The translations under genes were made by a program, and so were the position numbers. The notes under the pieces are model-generated. The model made no database searches and had not been told where the DNA came from. It was given only the letters and a program-made list of their open reading frames with translations. From NCBI RefSeq assembly GCF_002157225.2, contig NZ_CP020038.1, positions 4,494,501-4,558,500 on the forward strand: 64,000 bases of DNA, written 5' to 3'. The first letter of the stretch is position 1; each line of letters opens with the position of its first letter. The DNA comes from Agarilytica rhodophyticola (GTDB lineage: Bacteria > Pseudomonadota > Gammaproteobacteria > Pseudomonadales > Cellvibrionaceae). Of this stretch, positions 54,579 through 63,140 are shown piece after piece.

Positions 54579-55647
54579 TTACTGCTGTGATTTTAAAAGA
54601 AGTGGAAACGCTGTAAATGATCCGCTTTTGGAACTACTAAAATCTGATAGATTTTTAAAAGTAGTTCCTGATTGAGGATCAAAGATAACCTTATTACCTT
54701 TATTGACAATACCAGCAGCAACGTGCCCAGAATTATTAAAATCAGGGCCATCAAAAACAACAAAAATTGACGATCTTTTCCTGTATTCAGAGTTGAAAAT
54801 TGAGCTTGCCTTTTGCTAGCTATTCTAGCTCCTGTTTGCTCTGCAATTTTCAGCAACATCAAGACTTGCTGTATGTAACTTAACGGTTTCGATAGTATTC
54901 AAAAAAGCACAAACACCGCCAACTCAGTTCCTTTTTCCTCCTCCGGGATTAAATAAAGATTCTCCATTTTTTTCTACCGGCTCCAATATGTGCTGGCATA
55001 CCGTCTGAAAACTTTAATGACCTACCAACACGCCCCACATTTTTAGCCGCAAACCCTGCAAGCGGCAAGGCCCCTAGCGTACCAAATAATCGTGACGCAT
55101 CCTCCCCTGTAAAGAAGTACTCCCCGGTTATCAAATGATAGGGAGAAGCCAAGAGTAAAAATACTGTATCCTCACCTAAATTCTGATAAAACTGTGTCGT
55201 TGCGGCTCTTAGTTCCGGCGTCACAAATTCTGGGGCAACAAAATCACCTCCGTGGCAGTTGGGGCAATCCACATTCCCCCGATCCGCCAGTTTCCCCACA
55301 TCGCCCGTGTTTGTTAACACCTCGTCCATCACCGCGTCACCACTCAACGCAGACAATGCTTGATGGTTCACTTGTGGCCTATTATTGAGGCTGCTTAATG
55401 CGCCTAAGCCATTGCCTGCACTCCCGCCCCATACCGAAGGCGTGTTATCGCAGGCGCCTTGTAAACGACTAGCAGAGCAGTATCCCGTCGGATCTGTCCC
55501 ACTCAACGGGTTGTTCATAATATAGGAGTACGGGTTCAGGCTTTGGCTGTTCCCCGACGCCTGGATGATCGGGTCAACGGAGAGGAACCTGCCCAGGTTG
55601 TAATCGTACCCCCGCCCATTCATATGAATCATCTGCACGATGTCCAT
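54579..55647 (-). pseudogene. RHS toxin cassette F: decayed papain-like toxin
   Basis: From ATG 55647 an RHS tail (GYDYNLGRFLSVDPI..., DPTGYCSASRL) and a pre-toxin region (DCPNCHGGDFVAPEFVTPE to VGRVGRS) run to a stop at 54949 after 232 codons. A frameshift near 54970 hides the continuation PVEKNGESLFNPGGGKRN, and further disruption follows. The last 65 codons (FVVFDGPDFNNSGHVAAG, NKGNKVIFDPQSG) resemble papain-fold toxins with His in GHV and Asp/Gln in FDPQSG. The toxin is broken; the immunity gene is intact. Confidence 0.75.
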
Positions 55648-55865
55648 TGAACATCATCACGCGCTAGAGAATACGGAGATATCAAGAGGCCCCAGCTTTA
55701 ACCCCTAGCCCAGAACCCACAAATTCAATAACAACAGACTAGCTTAACAACGATTAGCAAGCAGCGTGACAAGCAACAGTGCTGCAACTTCTCCTAAGCA
55801 GTGTGCAGCGAAGCGCAACACTGCCCGCAGGAACGTAGTGACGGAGGCTCAACCAAGCCAACGCC

Positions 55866-55905
55866 ACTTAACATGTTTAGCTCATGGCACGTCCTGACCC
55901 TTTTA
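55866..55905 (+). repeat. cassette-end repeat, copy 5
   Basis: ACTTAACATGTTTAGC, then TCATGGCACGTCCTGACCC, just after immunity gene E. A ~65-bp upstream block (from GTGTGCAGCGAAGCGCAACA) is shared with copies 2 and 4. Confidence 0.75.
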
Positions 55906-55910
55906 TTTTC

Positions 55911-56252
55911 CTAAACGGAAGAAACTAAAATAGCCCCAACAATTTTATTTTCATCTAAATATACTATCCCTGTCTGTTCGCTATTTTTGAAAATATAATT
56001 TCTAATCAATTCACTCCCGACATAACCATCTAATGACGAGATTAATTCATTAATACCAATAACATTGATCCCTGAGTTTCTTGCACTGTCCCGCCGAATT
56101 TTTAGATCAGCGAGCAAACTAGAAACCAGATAACTACCAGCTTCATCACTTAGTAAATTAGTACCGTTACTCTCAAGAAACTCACGGAGTTCGGATTGCC
56201 AATTAGATGACGAATTAAGAGAACTTAATATCGTTGAAAGTACATTTTGCAT
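55911..56252 (-). CDS. predicted immunity protein of cassette E
   Basis: 113 residues from ATG 56252, whose A overlaps the toxin stop in a TAATG junction, so translation is coupled. MQNVLSTILSSLNSSSNWQS opens a mostly alpha-helical acidic protein. No family recognised. Placement after the ADP-ribosyltransferase-like tip marks it as the cognate antitoxin. Confidence 0.75.
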   Translation of the reverse strand: MQNVLSTILSSLNSSSNWQSELREFLESNGTNLLSDEAGSYLVSSLLADLKIRRDSARNSGINVIGINELISSLDGYVGSELIRNYIFKNSEQTGIVYLDENKIVGAILVSSV

Positions 56253-57031
56253 TATTTTAAAACCTCCACACCAGAACGGACACCTCGCATCAACACTTCT
56301 TGCTCCCCCCAAATATCTGGAGACCATTCCCAGTTCCATTTTGCACCGCTTGGAGGCGCACCCTGAGGAACGCGCAGAACTACACCACCACTTCCATGTT
56401 TATTTGCATGTCTAACAGCAATATCTGGATCACGCGTCCAGGAAGTAAAAGGACTATTTGCTGCATGTCCACCAGCATTATGCATATCAGCAGTTGCATT
56501 ACCATTTATATTTCCTGGTACAACATCGCCTTTTTTGGCAGAACCTAAGGCGGGATGTTTTGAATGAACACCACGATATAAAAACTCACCAACGTCATCC
56601 ACACACGCATTATGAACCCAAACTCCCCGCTCACCTACAAAATACGTATGAAAATCTTCAACTTCAAAGTTGTAGGTCGTGTGTTGTCCTTCCCTCGTTT
56701 TTACCGAGCTGATCGACGCTAATTGGCCATCACGTAAATGCACACGATCACCCGCGACAAGTTCACCTGCTTTAACCCAGCCTTTGCCTTCAGCCCAAAA
56801 TGGATGTTCGTGAGTAGCACCAAGGACTTCTTGCTGACCATCGTCGGTGGTAACTGTCACATCAAAAACGGTTTTGCCGTAATTGATAAACAGCTGTGAA
56901 ACGCGCTTCCAGTCGTTTTCGCCTGTGATATCGTTTTTCGATACTACCAGATCACCAACGTTAATGTCTTCGATGGGTTTGAGGCCATCTTGAGTATGTA
57001 CCAGTGTTCCTTCAACAAAACACAAGCTCAC
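56252..57031 (-). CDS. toxin cassette E: HINT domain plus ADP-ribosyltransferase-like tip, 5'-truncated
   Basis: 259 codons from GTG 57031; homology to cassette B continues upstream to about 57151 without a start, and the RHS tail is missing. The HINT domain (CFVEGTLVHTQDGLKPIEDI at its start, VEDFHTYFVG and GVWVHN at its end) is the autoprocessing type common before toxins. The tip has LYRGVHSKHP (Arg), SPFTSWTRD (S-T-S-like) and GEQEVLMRG (E-x-E), the R-S-E pattern of arginine-type ADP-ribosyltransferases. Without the RHS cage it cannot be delivered alone and is a silent module. Confidence 0.75.
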   Translation of the reverse strand: MSLCFVEGTLVHTQDGLKPIEDINVGDLVVSKNDITGENDWKRVSQLFINYGKTVFDVTVTTDDGQQEVLGATHEHPFWAEGKGWVKAGELVAGDRVHLRDGQLASISSVKTREGQHTTYNFEVEDFHTYFVGERGVWVHNACVDDVGEFLYRGVHSKHPALGSAKKGDVVPGNINGNATADMHNAGGHAANSPFTSWTRDPDIAVRHANKHGSGGVVLRVPQGAPPSGAKWNWEWSPDIWGEQEVLMRGVRSGVEVLK

Positions 57032-57296
57032 AATAAACGACTGTAATGATTTTAACCCTGCACCAAACCCTAGCGATCCTATATCGGTAAACGTGAAGAA
57101 CTTAGCATCTTGAACCCTAAGCTCACTGAGTAATTCATGAGTGAAAAAATGACATTAGCGCCACCTTGATGAATAGAGAAACTATCAACAGGCGGCATGA
57201 TAAACAGCGGTGCGGCTACTTCTCCTAATCGGTGTGCAGCTAAGCGCAACACTGCCAGGTGGAACGCAGTGATGGAGCTTCAAGCTCGTCAGTTCT

Positions 57297-57336
57297 ACTT
57301 AACATGTTTAGCACATGGCACGTCCTGACCCCGTGA
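57297..57336 (+). repeat. cassette-end repeat, copy 4
   Basis: ACTTAACATGTTTAGCACAT followed by GGCACGTCCTGACCCCG, placed between cassette E and immunity gene D. Confidence 0.75.
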
Positions 57337-57339
57337 TTT

Positions 57340-57666
57340 TTATTTTTTACTGTTATATAGCCAATTGCTGTCTACGGATTTCTTAGTGTAATTAACTAAT
57401 AGTTCTAAATCCCCAAAAATCTCACATGGAATATACAGTTTGCCATTACGTTCATTCACACTTTTGCCATAATAATTGAAAACCTGTATGACTCCTCGTT
57501 TATGTTCTTCACTAATCTTTTCAGATCCAATCGCAAATTGACCCCAATTATTACTTTCGATAAATTTAGCAGGCCTATAGGGACACATAGATTCTTTAGG
57601 CTTTGCTATCACAAAAGAACAACTAGTAGATAAGCATAAAATAATCAAAAAGATGAATTTATTCAT
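57340..57666 (-). CDS. predicted exported immunity protein of cassette D
   Basis: 108 residues. The N-terminus (MNKFIFLIILCLSTSCSFVIA) is a clear Sec signal peptide ending near AKP, so the mature protein is periplasmic or, less likely, a lipoprotein. It starts two bases after the toxin stop. An exported immunity protein implies that the toxin acts in the periplasm or on the membrane. No family recognised. Confidence 0.75.
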   Translation of the reverse strand: MNKFIFLIILCLSTSCSFVIAKPKESMCPYRPAKFIESNNWGQFAIGSEKISEEHKRGVIQVFNYYGKSVNERNGKLYIPCEIFGDLELLVNYTKKSVDSNWLYNSKK

Positions 57667-57668
57667 TA

Positions 57669-58700
57669 TTATTCCTTCCAGATTTCAGACCAATTAGAAA
57701 ACATATCAAACTCATGTGCTCTACCCGTTTTAATTAAAATATTTGCATCACCATCATTAAATCGACCTAGATAAGGTATCTTTGTTACAACCCCACTATG
57801 CCAATCATATCTATCTTTCCATATATGCCTGATTACACCATTAACTGACGTTTCACCGGTTTTAGTCTTGCTTATTTCGAAATTCCCCGCTGAAGTAAGA
57901 GTGGAGTCTCCACTTGCAAAAAATAATTCTGAGCCTGCGGAGCCTTCAACTAAAGCATCCCAGTAATCTGAAATGGTTACACTTTCCCCGTTCCTGAGGT
58001 TTTTAATTGAATCACCGAGTTGATTGTAGAAACGCTCTATATTTCGATCCAGGGCGGATCGAACGCCAGGTTGTTTCTTTAGCCAATCAGAATCTATTTC
58101 AAACGCCTCACCTCCTCCGTTTAAAAAGTGTTCTGTAACAGCTGCAGCAATATCCCAACCTTTTCTCTCTGCACTTTCAATCATAATCTTAAACTTGGCT
58201 TCTGTTTTTGCAGCTTTTAATATTTCCGACGCACCAACATCTCCATTAGAAGCTAACTGCCCAAGAACAACAATACCTCCGCTCCCTAAACTCTCAGAGG
58301 TTTCTTTCAGCCAACTAGCTTCCACATTCCCCCGATCCGCCAGTTTCCCCACATCGCCCGTGTTTGTTAACACCTCGTCCATCACGGCATCACCGCTAAA
58401 CGTAGACAATGCTTGATGGTTCACTTGTGGCCTATTATTGAGGCTGCTTAATGCGCCCAAGCCATTGCCTGCACTCCCGCCCCATACCGAAGGCGTGTTA
58501 TCGCAGGCGCCTTGTAAACGACTAGCAGAGCAGTATCCCGTCGGATCTGTCCCACTCAACGGGTTGTTCATAATATAGGAGTACGGGTTCAGGCTTTGGC
58601 TGTTCCCCGGCGCCTGGATGATCGGGTCAACACTCAAGAACCGTCCAAGATTATAATCGTACCCCTGCCCATTCATATGAATCAACTGCACGATATCCAT
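57669..58700 (-). CDS. RHS toxin cassette D with an unclassified C-terminal domain
   Basis: 343 residues. Residues 1-125 are the shared RHS tail (RFLSVDPIIQ, NPYSYIMNNPLSGTDPTGY, then GDAVMDEVLTNTGDVGKLAD). The unique part has VTEHFLNGGGEAFEIDSDWL, NLRNGESVTISDYWDAL, the conserved-looking core GVIRHIWKDRYDWHSG and a tail FNDGDANILIKTGRAHEFDM. Domains with this WxDxYDWHxG core occur at the ends of other proteobacterial proteins, but I know no activity. A periplasmic target is inferred from the partner. Confidence 0.8.
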   Translation of the reverse strand: MDIVQLIHMNGQGYDYNLGRFLSVDPIIQAPGNSQSLNPYSYIMNNPLSGTDPTGYCSASRLQGACDNTPSVWGGSAGNGLGALSSLNNRPQVNHQALSTFSGDAVMDEVLTNTGDVGKLADRGNVEASWLKETSESLGSGGIVVLGQLASNGDVGASEILKAAKTEAKFKIMIESAERKGWDIAAAVTEHFLNGGGEAFEIDSDWLKKQPGVRSALDRNIERFYNQLGDSIKNLRNGESVTISDYWDALVEGSAGSELFFASGDSTLTSAGNFEISKTKTGETSVNGVIRHIWKDRYDWHSGVVTKIPYLGRFNDGDANILIKTGRAHEFDMFSNWSEIWKE

Positions 58701-58931
58701 GGATGAACGAGTACCGCGAGCGCAAGGACACGCAGGAGCAGTGCTCTACCAGAGGCCATTATATTAATTTGAAAACGCCCGACGATATTTATAAAGCAAC
58801 AAACAATCTAGGTTTGGGCTCTAGGCAAAAGCAATAACACGCCACGTTGATGAATATAAGAGCTATCAGCAAACGGCGTAAAAAACAAAGGGAGCGCAAC
58901 GCACCTATGGAAGCTCAACCTAGCTAGTGTC

Positions 58932-58971
58932 ACTTAACATGTTGAGCACATGGCACCTCCTGCCCTCGCTA
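58932..58971 (+). repeat. cassette-end repeat, copy 3
   Basis: ACTTAACATGTTGAGCACAT, then GGCACCTCCTGCCCTCG; the most diverged complete copy. It follows immunity gene C. Confidence 0.7.
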
Positions 58972-58980
58972 TTCTTTTGT

Positions 58981-59205
58981 TCACATTTGATCTATAAGTT
59001 CCACTGTTTGATTTTCTAGATTCACCAACACTCGAACATCAGGTGGATCGACAACCGCAACATTGGGATCAAGTGTTTCTGGAACAGGAAAAATAACTTC
59101 CACTTTTCCCTTATACTCTCGGCCTATAGTACTTGGAGATACAAACCCTATACTTCGGCTAGTTAAGAATTCTTTAGCTAGATTAATAATATCTAATTCA
59201 GTCAT
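58981..59205 (-). CDS. predicted immunity protein of cassette C
   Basis: 74 residues (MTELDIINLAKEFLTSRSIGF...). The ATG at 59205 overlaps the toxin stop by four bases (ATGA), a strong sign of a coupled toxin-immunity pair. A small alpha/beta protein with a negatively charged C-terminus. No named family recognised. Confidence 0.75.
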   Translation of the reverse strand: MTELDIINLAKEFLTSRSIGFVSPSTIGREYKGKVEVIFPVPETLDPNVAVVDPPDVRVLVNLENQTVELIDQM

Positions 59206-60263
59206 TGCCCAGCTTCCACCTTTAAACGCTCAACATAATTTATGGAGAATGAACGCTCCGCATCATTTAACCGATTCCAAACCCTGTTATTCATCAAACG
59301 ATCAAGAACTGCCTGTTCTCGTCCTAATCTACCCATGTCTACAAAGTTCTGGACACCTTCTCTGACACTAGAGGCTTGTTTGATGTGATTTCTAAAATCT
59401 AAAAAATGTGACAATTCATGTTTCACTTGCAATTCAGTAGGAGTTTCAGGCAATCTCATAACCCCCGTACCATTCCAATTACCAGTAAAACTCGGGTTTC
59501 CTCTAGTTTCCATTACAGAAACACCTCGTTTATCTAAATACTGAACAAGCTGTATAATTTTTTCATCTGGATAAAGATTTCCACTAAATGCGGCGCTTGT
59601 AGAAAATGATTCAACTTTATTTGAAAGGCTCACTGACCTACCAACACGCCCCACATTTTTAGCCGCAAACCCTGCAAGCGGCAAGGCCCCTAGCGTACCA
59701 AATAATCGTGACGCATCCTCCCCTATAAAGAAGTACTCCCCGGTTATCAAATGATAGGGAGAAGCCAAGAGTAAAAATACTGTATCCTCACCTAAATTCT
59801 GATAAAACTGTGTCGTTGCGGCTCTTAGTTCCGGCGTCACAAATTCTGGGGCAACAAAATCACCTCCGTGGCAGTTGGGGCAATCCACATTCCCCCGATC
59901 CGCCAGTTTCCCCACATCGCCCGTATTTGTTAACACCTCGTCCATCACGGCATCACCACTCAACATAGACAATGCTTGATGGTTCACTTGTGGCCTATTA
60001 TTGAGGCTGCTTAATGCGCCTAAGCCATTACCTGCACTCCCGCCCCATACCGAAGGCGTGTTATCGCAGGCGCCTTGTAAACGACTAGCAGAGCAGTATC
60101 CCGTCGGATCTGTCCCACTCAACGGGTTGTTCATAATATAGGAGTACGGGTTCAGGCTTTGGCTGTTCCCCGGCGCCTGGATGATCGGATCAACGGAGAG
60201 GAACCTGCCCACGTTGTAATCGTACCCCCGCCCATTCATATGAATCAGCTGCACGATGTCCAT
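59202..60263 (-). CDS. RHS toxin cassette C: zincin metallopeptidase tip
   Basis: 353 residues: RHS tail (1-125), the same pre-toxin block as cassette F (about 126-210, DCPNCHGGDFVAPEF to VGRVGRS), then a unique tip. The tip has TPTELQVKHELSHFLDFRNH, in which HELSH is an HExxH zinc motif, followed by VLDRLMNNRVWNRLNDAERSFS. This matches the Tox-MPTase-type metallopeptidase toxins of polymorphic toxin systems. The junction to cassette F is exactly at VGRS, showing a module swap. It is delivered only if joined to an RHS cage. Confidence 0.85.
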   Translation of the reverse strand: MDIVQLIHMNGRGYDYNVGRFLSVDPIIQAPGNSQSLNPYSYIMNNPLSGTDPTGYCSASRLQGACDNTPSVWGGSAGNGLGALSSLNNRPQVNHQALSMLSGDAVMDEVLTNTGDVGKLADRGNVDCPNCHGGDFVAPEFVTPELRAATTQFYQNLGEDTVFLLLASPYHLITGEYFFIGEDASRLFGTLGALPLAGFAAKNVGRVGRSVSLSNKVESFSTSAAFSGNLYPDEKIIQLVQYLDKRGVSVMETRGNPSFTGNWNGTGVMRLPETPTELQVKHELSHFLDFRNHIKQASSVREGVQNFVDMGRLGREQAVLDRLMNNRVWNRLNDAERSFSINYVERLKVEAGQ

Positions 60264-60443
60264 TGAACATCACCACGCGCTAGAGAATACGGAGATATCA
60301 GAGGCCACAGCTTTAACCCCTAGCCCAGAATCCACAAATTTAATAACAACAGACTAGCTTAACAACGATCAGCAAGCAGTGTGCAGCGAAGCGCAACACT
60401 GCCTAGAGGAACGCAGTGACGAAAGTTCAAGCTTGCCAACGCC

Positions 60444-60483
60444 ACTTAACATGTTTAGCTCATGGCATGTCATGCCCCCGTTA
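60444..60483 (+). repeat. cassette-end repeat, copy 2
   Basis: ACTTAACATGTTTAGCTCAT, then GGCATGTCATGCCCCCG, following immunity gene B; shares its upstream 65-bp block with copies 4 and 5. Confidence 0.75.
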
Positions 60484-60501
60484 TGTTACTAAATAATTAG
60501 C

Positions 60502-60831
60502 TTAATCGATAATCTCATGCTTTAACAAAGATACTCTTTCATTTAACAACAGTAATTTAGATATGGATTCATTACGTTTTGTCTCATTTACATAAAATAA
60601 TAGCGGATATTTAGAATAGCTTTCTTCTGTCCATTCTTGTTCAAAATCATCAAAATTTCTCTGTAGAATGAAATGCTCTTTACCAACGTCTCCGAACCTA
60701 AAATAGTCACCACAATGATACCCACTTTCATGAGCCACCATTTCTATATTTAAAGCTTCGTCTATAAAAGATTTAGCAGTGTTGATATCATCAAATTTAA
60801 AGCCATACATATCATAAACATTAGATGTCAT
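60502..60831 (-). CDS. predicted immunity protein of cassette B
   Basis: 109 residues, acidic, with VAHESGYHCGDYFRFGD and FDDFEQEWTEESYSKYPLLF. It starts three bases after the toxin stop. No named family recognised. It is intact even though the upstream toxin frame is shifted. Confidence 0.75.
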   Translation of the reverse strand: MTSNVYDMYGFKFDDINTAKSFIDEALNIEMVAHESGYHCGDYFRFGDVGKEHFILQRNFDDFEQEWTEESYSKYPLLFYVNETKRNESISKLLLLNERVSLLKHEIID

Positions 60832-60834
60832 AAT

Positions 60835-62278
60835 CTAGAATCCTATACTTGGTGCTTTAGCAGCAGCTGACGTTCTATCACCAAAAATCATAAAGTTAAC
60901 TGGACGACCAGCGGAGTTTGAAAGAGTAGACTGTAATGGACTAAGGCCAAGTTTTTTAACTTGGGATGGTGATAGAGGGCCAGTTCTAGTTCCTCCTGAC
61001 CTTAACTTAATACCTGATGATTTAGCTTTGGCAAGAATATCTTTGCCTGCTAGTGCGATATCAAAATCACTAACACGACCCGAGTCAAAAGCTTTCCCTG
61101 TTCGAAAGCTTTTTCCTGTTACAGCACTGCCTTGTAACAGAGCTTTTACATTACTAAACCCAATTTTTGCTAAACCAGAGTTTAATGTTTCCCCGAAAGA
61201 GGAGAATTCTTCAATACTCTTAAAACCACCTTTAGGTAGACAAGTATTATGAACCCAAACCCCCTGCTCACCTACAAAATACGTATGAAAATCTTCAACT
61301 TCAAAGTTGTAGGTTGTGTGTTGTCCTTCCCTCGCTTTTATCGAGCTGATCGAGGCTAACTGGCCATCACGTAAATGCACACGATCACCCGCGACAAGTT
61401 CACCTGCTTTAACCCAGCCTTTGCCTTCAATCCAAAATGGATGTTCGTGAGTAGCGCCAAGGACTTCTTGCTGATCATCGTCGGTGGTAACTGTCACATC
61501 AAAAACGGTTTTGTCGTGATTGATAAACAGCTGCGAAACGCGCTTCCAGTCAGTTTCACCTGTGATATCGTTTTTCGATGCTACCAGGTCACCAACATTA
61601 ATATCTTCAATGGGTTTGAGACCATCTTGAGTATGCACCAGTGTTCCTTCAACAAAACACAAACTCACAATAAACGACTGTAATGATTTTAACCCTGCAC
61701 CAAACCCTAGCGATCCTATATCGGTAAACGTGAAAAACTTAGCATCTTGAACCCTAAGCTCACTGAGTAATTCATGAGTGAAAGGGTTAACGTTAAGGCC
61801 GCCTTGCTTCGGTAAAAATAAAGACGCTTGATCACCTAGCCCTGTAATAAGTCCCTCTAAAACAGGGATGTCCTGAAACCACTTGTTTGTTAACACCTCG
61901 TCCATCACGGCGTCACCACTCAACGTAGACAATGCTTGATGGTTCACTTGCGGCCTATTATTGAGGCTGCTTAATACGCCTAGGCCATTGCCTGCACTCC
62001 CCCCATACCGAAGGCGTGTTATCGCAGGCGCATTGTAAACGACTAGCAGAGCAGTATCCCGTCGGATCTGTCCCACTCAACGGGTTGTTCATAATATAGG
62101 AGTACGGGTTCAGGCTTTGGCTGTTCCCCGGCGCCTGGATAATCGGGTCAACACTCAAGAACCGTCCAAGATTATAATCGTACCCCCGCCCGTTCATGTG
62201 AATCAACTGCACGATATCCACGGAAGCAGTACTGCGAAGGGCAGGACGCCCGAGAGCAGTGCGACTAAAGGCAGCCAC
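60835..62278 (-). pseudogene. RHS toxin cassette B: HINT plus nucleotidyltransferase-like tip, frameshifted
   Basis: The RHS tail is read from GTG 62221 (or ATG 62278). Compared with other copies, two bases are missing in the C-run near 62000, so WGGSAGNG shifts frame and the first frame ends at 61958. The other frame continues NGLGVLSSLNNRPQ, then LNVNPFTHELLSELRVQDAK, a HINT domain (CFVEGTLVHT to GVWVHN) and a tip with GSAVTG-x-GRVSDFDIAL, the GS-plus-DxD pattern of minimal nucleotidyltransferases. The toxin is not expressible as one RHS protein without correction. Confidence 0.75.
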
Positions 62279-62457
62279 GATAGCAATTTAAAAACCTAGC
62301 AGGAGCGGTGCCCTAGCAGAGGCCACAATATTAATTTAATAACGCCCAACGGTAGATTAAAAAACTAACCCACTGCCCACCAGAACACGTGGAGACCTAT
62401 CAACGGTAGCCAGTGAGTAATAGTTGCTCAATTGGTAAAGTTTAGCCTCGCCAATTA

Positions 62458-62497
62458 CTTAACATGTTTAACACATGGCACATCCTGCCCCCGTTAT
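62458..62497 (+). repeat. cassette-end repeat, copy 1
   Basis: ACTTAACATGTTTAACACAT, then GGCACATCCTGCCCCCG, right after the second immunity-type gene of cassette A. Confidence 0.75.
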
Positions 62498-62499
62498 AC

Positions 62500-62724
62500 T
62501 TATTTTAAATGCCTAATAAGAGTACCAAAAATCTCTTGGTATGACTTTTCACCAACTTCTATAGTTGTATATTCAACAAGCTCAACTTCCTTTATATAGT
62601 CAACTAATTGAAAATCTATAAATCCAGAACTCCAAAAGTAGGCATACCCTCCTCTGATATCAGAATCAAACTGAACACCAGATAAGTCACCTAGATCACC
62701 ATCTTTCTCTTCAATAATTTTCAA
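62500..62724 (-). CDS. second small immunity-type gene of cassette A
   Basis: 74 residues (MKIIEEKDGDLGDLSGVQF..., then DIRGGYAYFWSSGFIDFQLV). It lies 13 bp after the first candidate immunity gene and ends at the cassette-end repeat. It may be a second immunity protein or the relic of an older cassette. No family recognised. Confidence 0.6.
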   Translation of the reverse strand: MKIIEEKDGDLGDLSGVQFDSDIRGGYAYFWSSGFIDFQLVDYIKEVELVEYTTIEVGEKSYQEIFGTLIRHLK

Positions 62725-62737
62725 TTATATTCATCAC

Positions 62738-63136
62738 TTATTTCCCTGATTCTTCCAATATTAGTTTGTATCTTTTAGATATAATTTGATAAAGGTAGTC
62801 ATAAGTAGCAAATCTATAATGGATGTATTCAGCGGGCACATTGAAGCTTTTCATCCAAGAAGAAGAATTTACCTTGTCAAAGTTGGATAATAATTCAACT
62901 TCATACTTACAATAATCAAGATGCTGACAGTCAAAGATTAAGATCTCTTCAAAGATTATTTGATAACTTATAAAATTCTCTTCATCATTTGTATCAGAAC
63001 ATAAAGCGCTATTAAACTCACCACTAAAAGATAAACAATGTGGAGAAAATAATTCCTCTACTTTATCCAAATAAATAGCATCTCTTCCATTAATTATTCC
63101 AAGAGGTGTAGAAATTGTTTCTATCTGATCACTCAT
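62738..63136 (-). CDS. predicted immunity protein of cassette A
   Basis: 132 residues starting four bases after the toxin stop. The acidic protein (MSDQIETISTPLGIINGRDA..., ending YQIISKRYKLILEESGK) has a run of Cys/Asp-rich strands (IFDCQHLDYCKYEVEL). No named family recognised; the call rests on position. Confidence 0.7.
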   Translation of the reverse strand: MSDQIETISTPLGIINGRDAIYLDKVEELFSPHCLSFSGEFNSALCSDTNDEENFISYQIIFEEILIFDCQHLDYCKYEVELLSNFDKVNSSSWMKSFNVPAEYIHYRFATYDYLYQIISKRYKLILEESGK

Positions 63137-63140
63137 ACTA

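Noticed and set aside
54949-55647. Cassette F as an intact 232-residue toxin
   Set aside because: The tip AHIGAGRKKWRIFI-stop results from a frameshift; the continuation in another frame matches a papain-like toxin end.
60835-62076. A 413-residue protein starting MGQIRRDTALL
   Set aside because: Its first ~30 residues are an out-of-frame reading of the RHS tail created by a two-base deletion; the start is not natural.
55866-62497. Cassette-end repeats as integron attC sites
   Set aside because: ACTTAAC resembles an attC core half, but the matching GTTRRRY half and the foldable central stem are absent, and the units are RHS fusion cassettes sharing long coding homology rather than independent gene cassettes.
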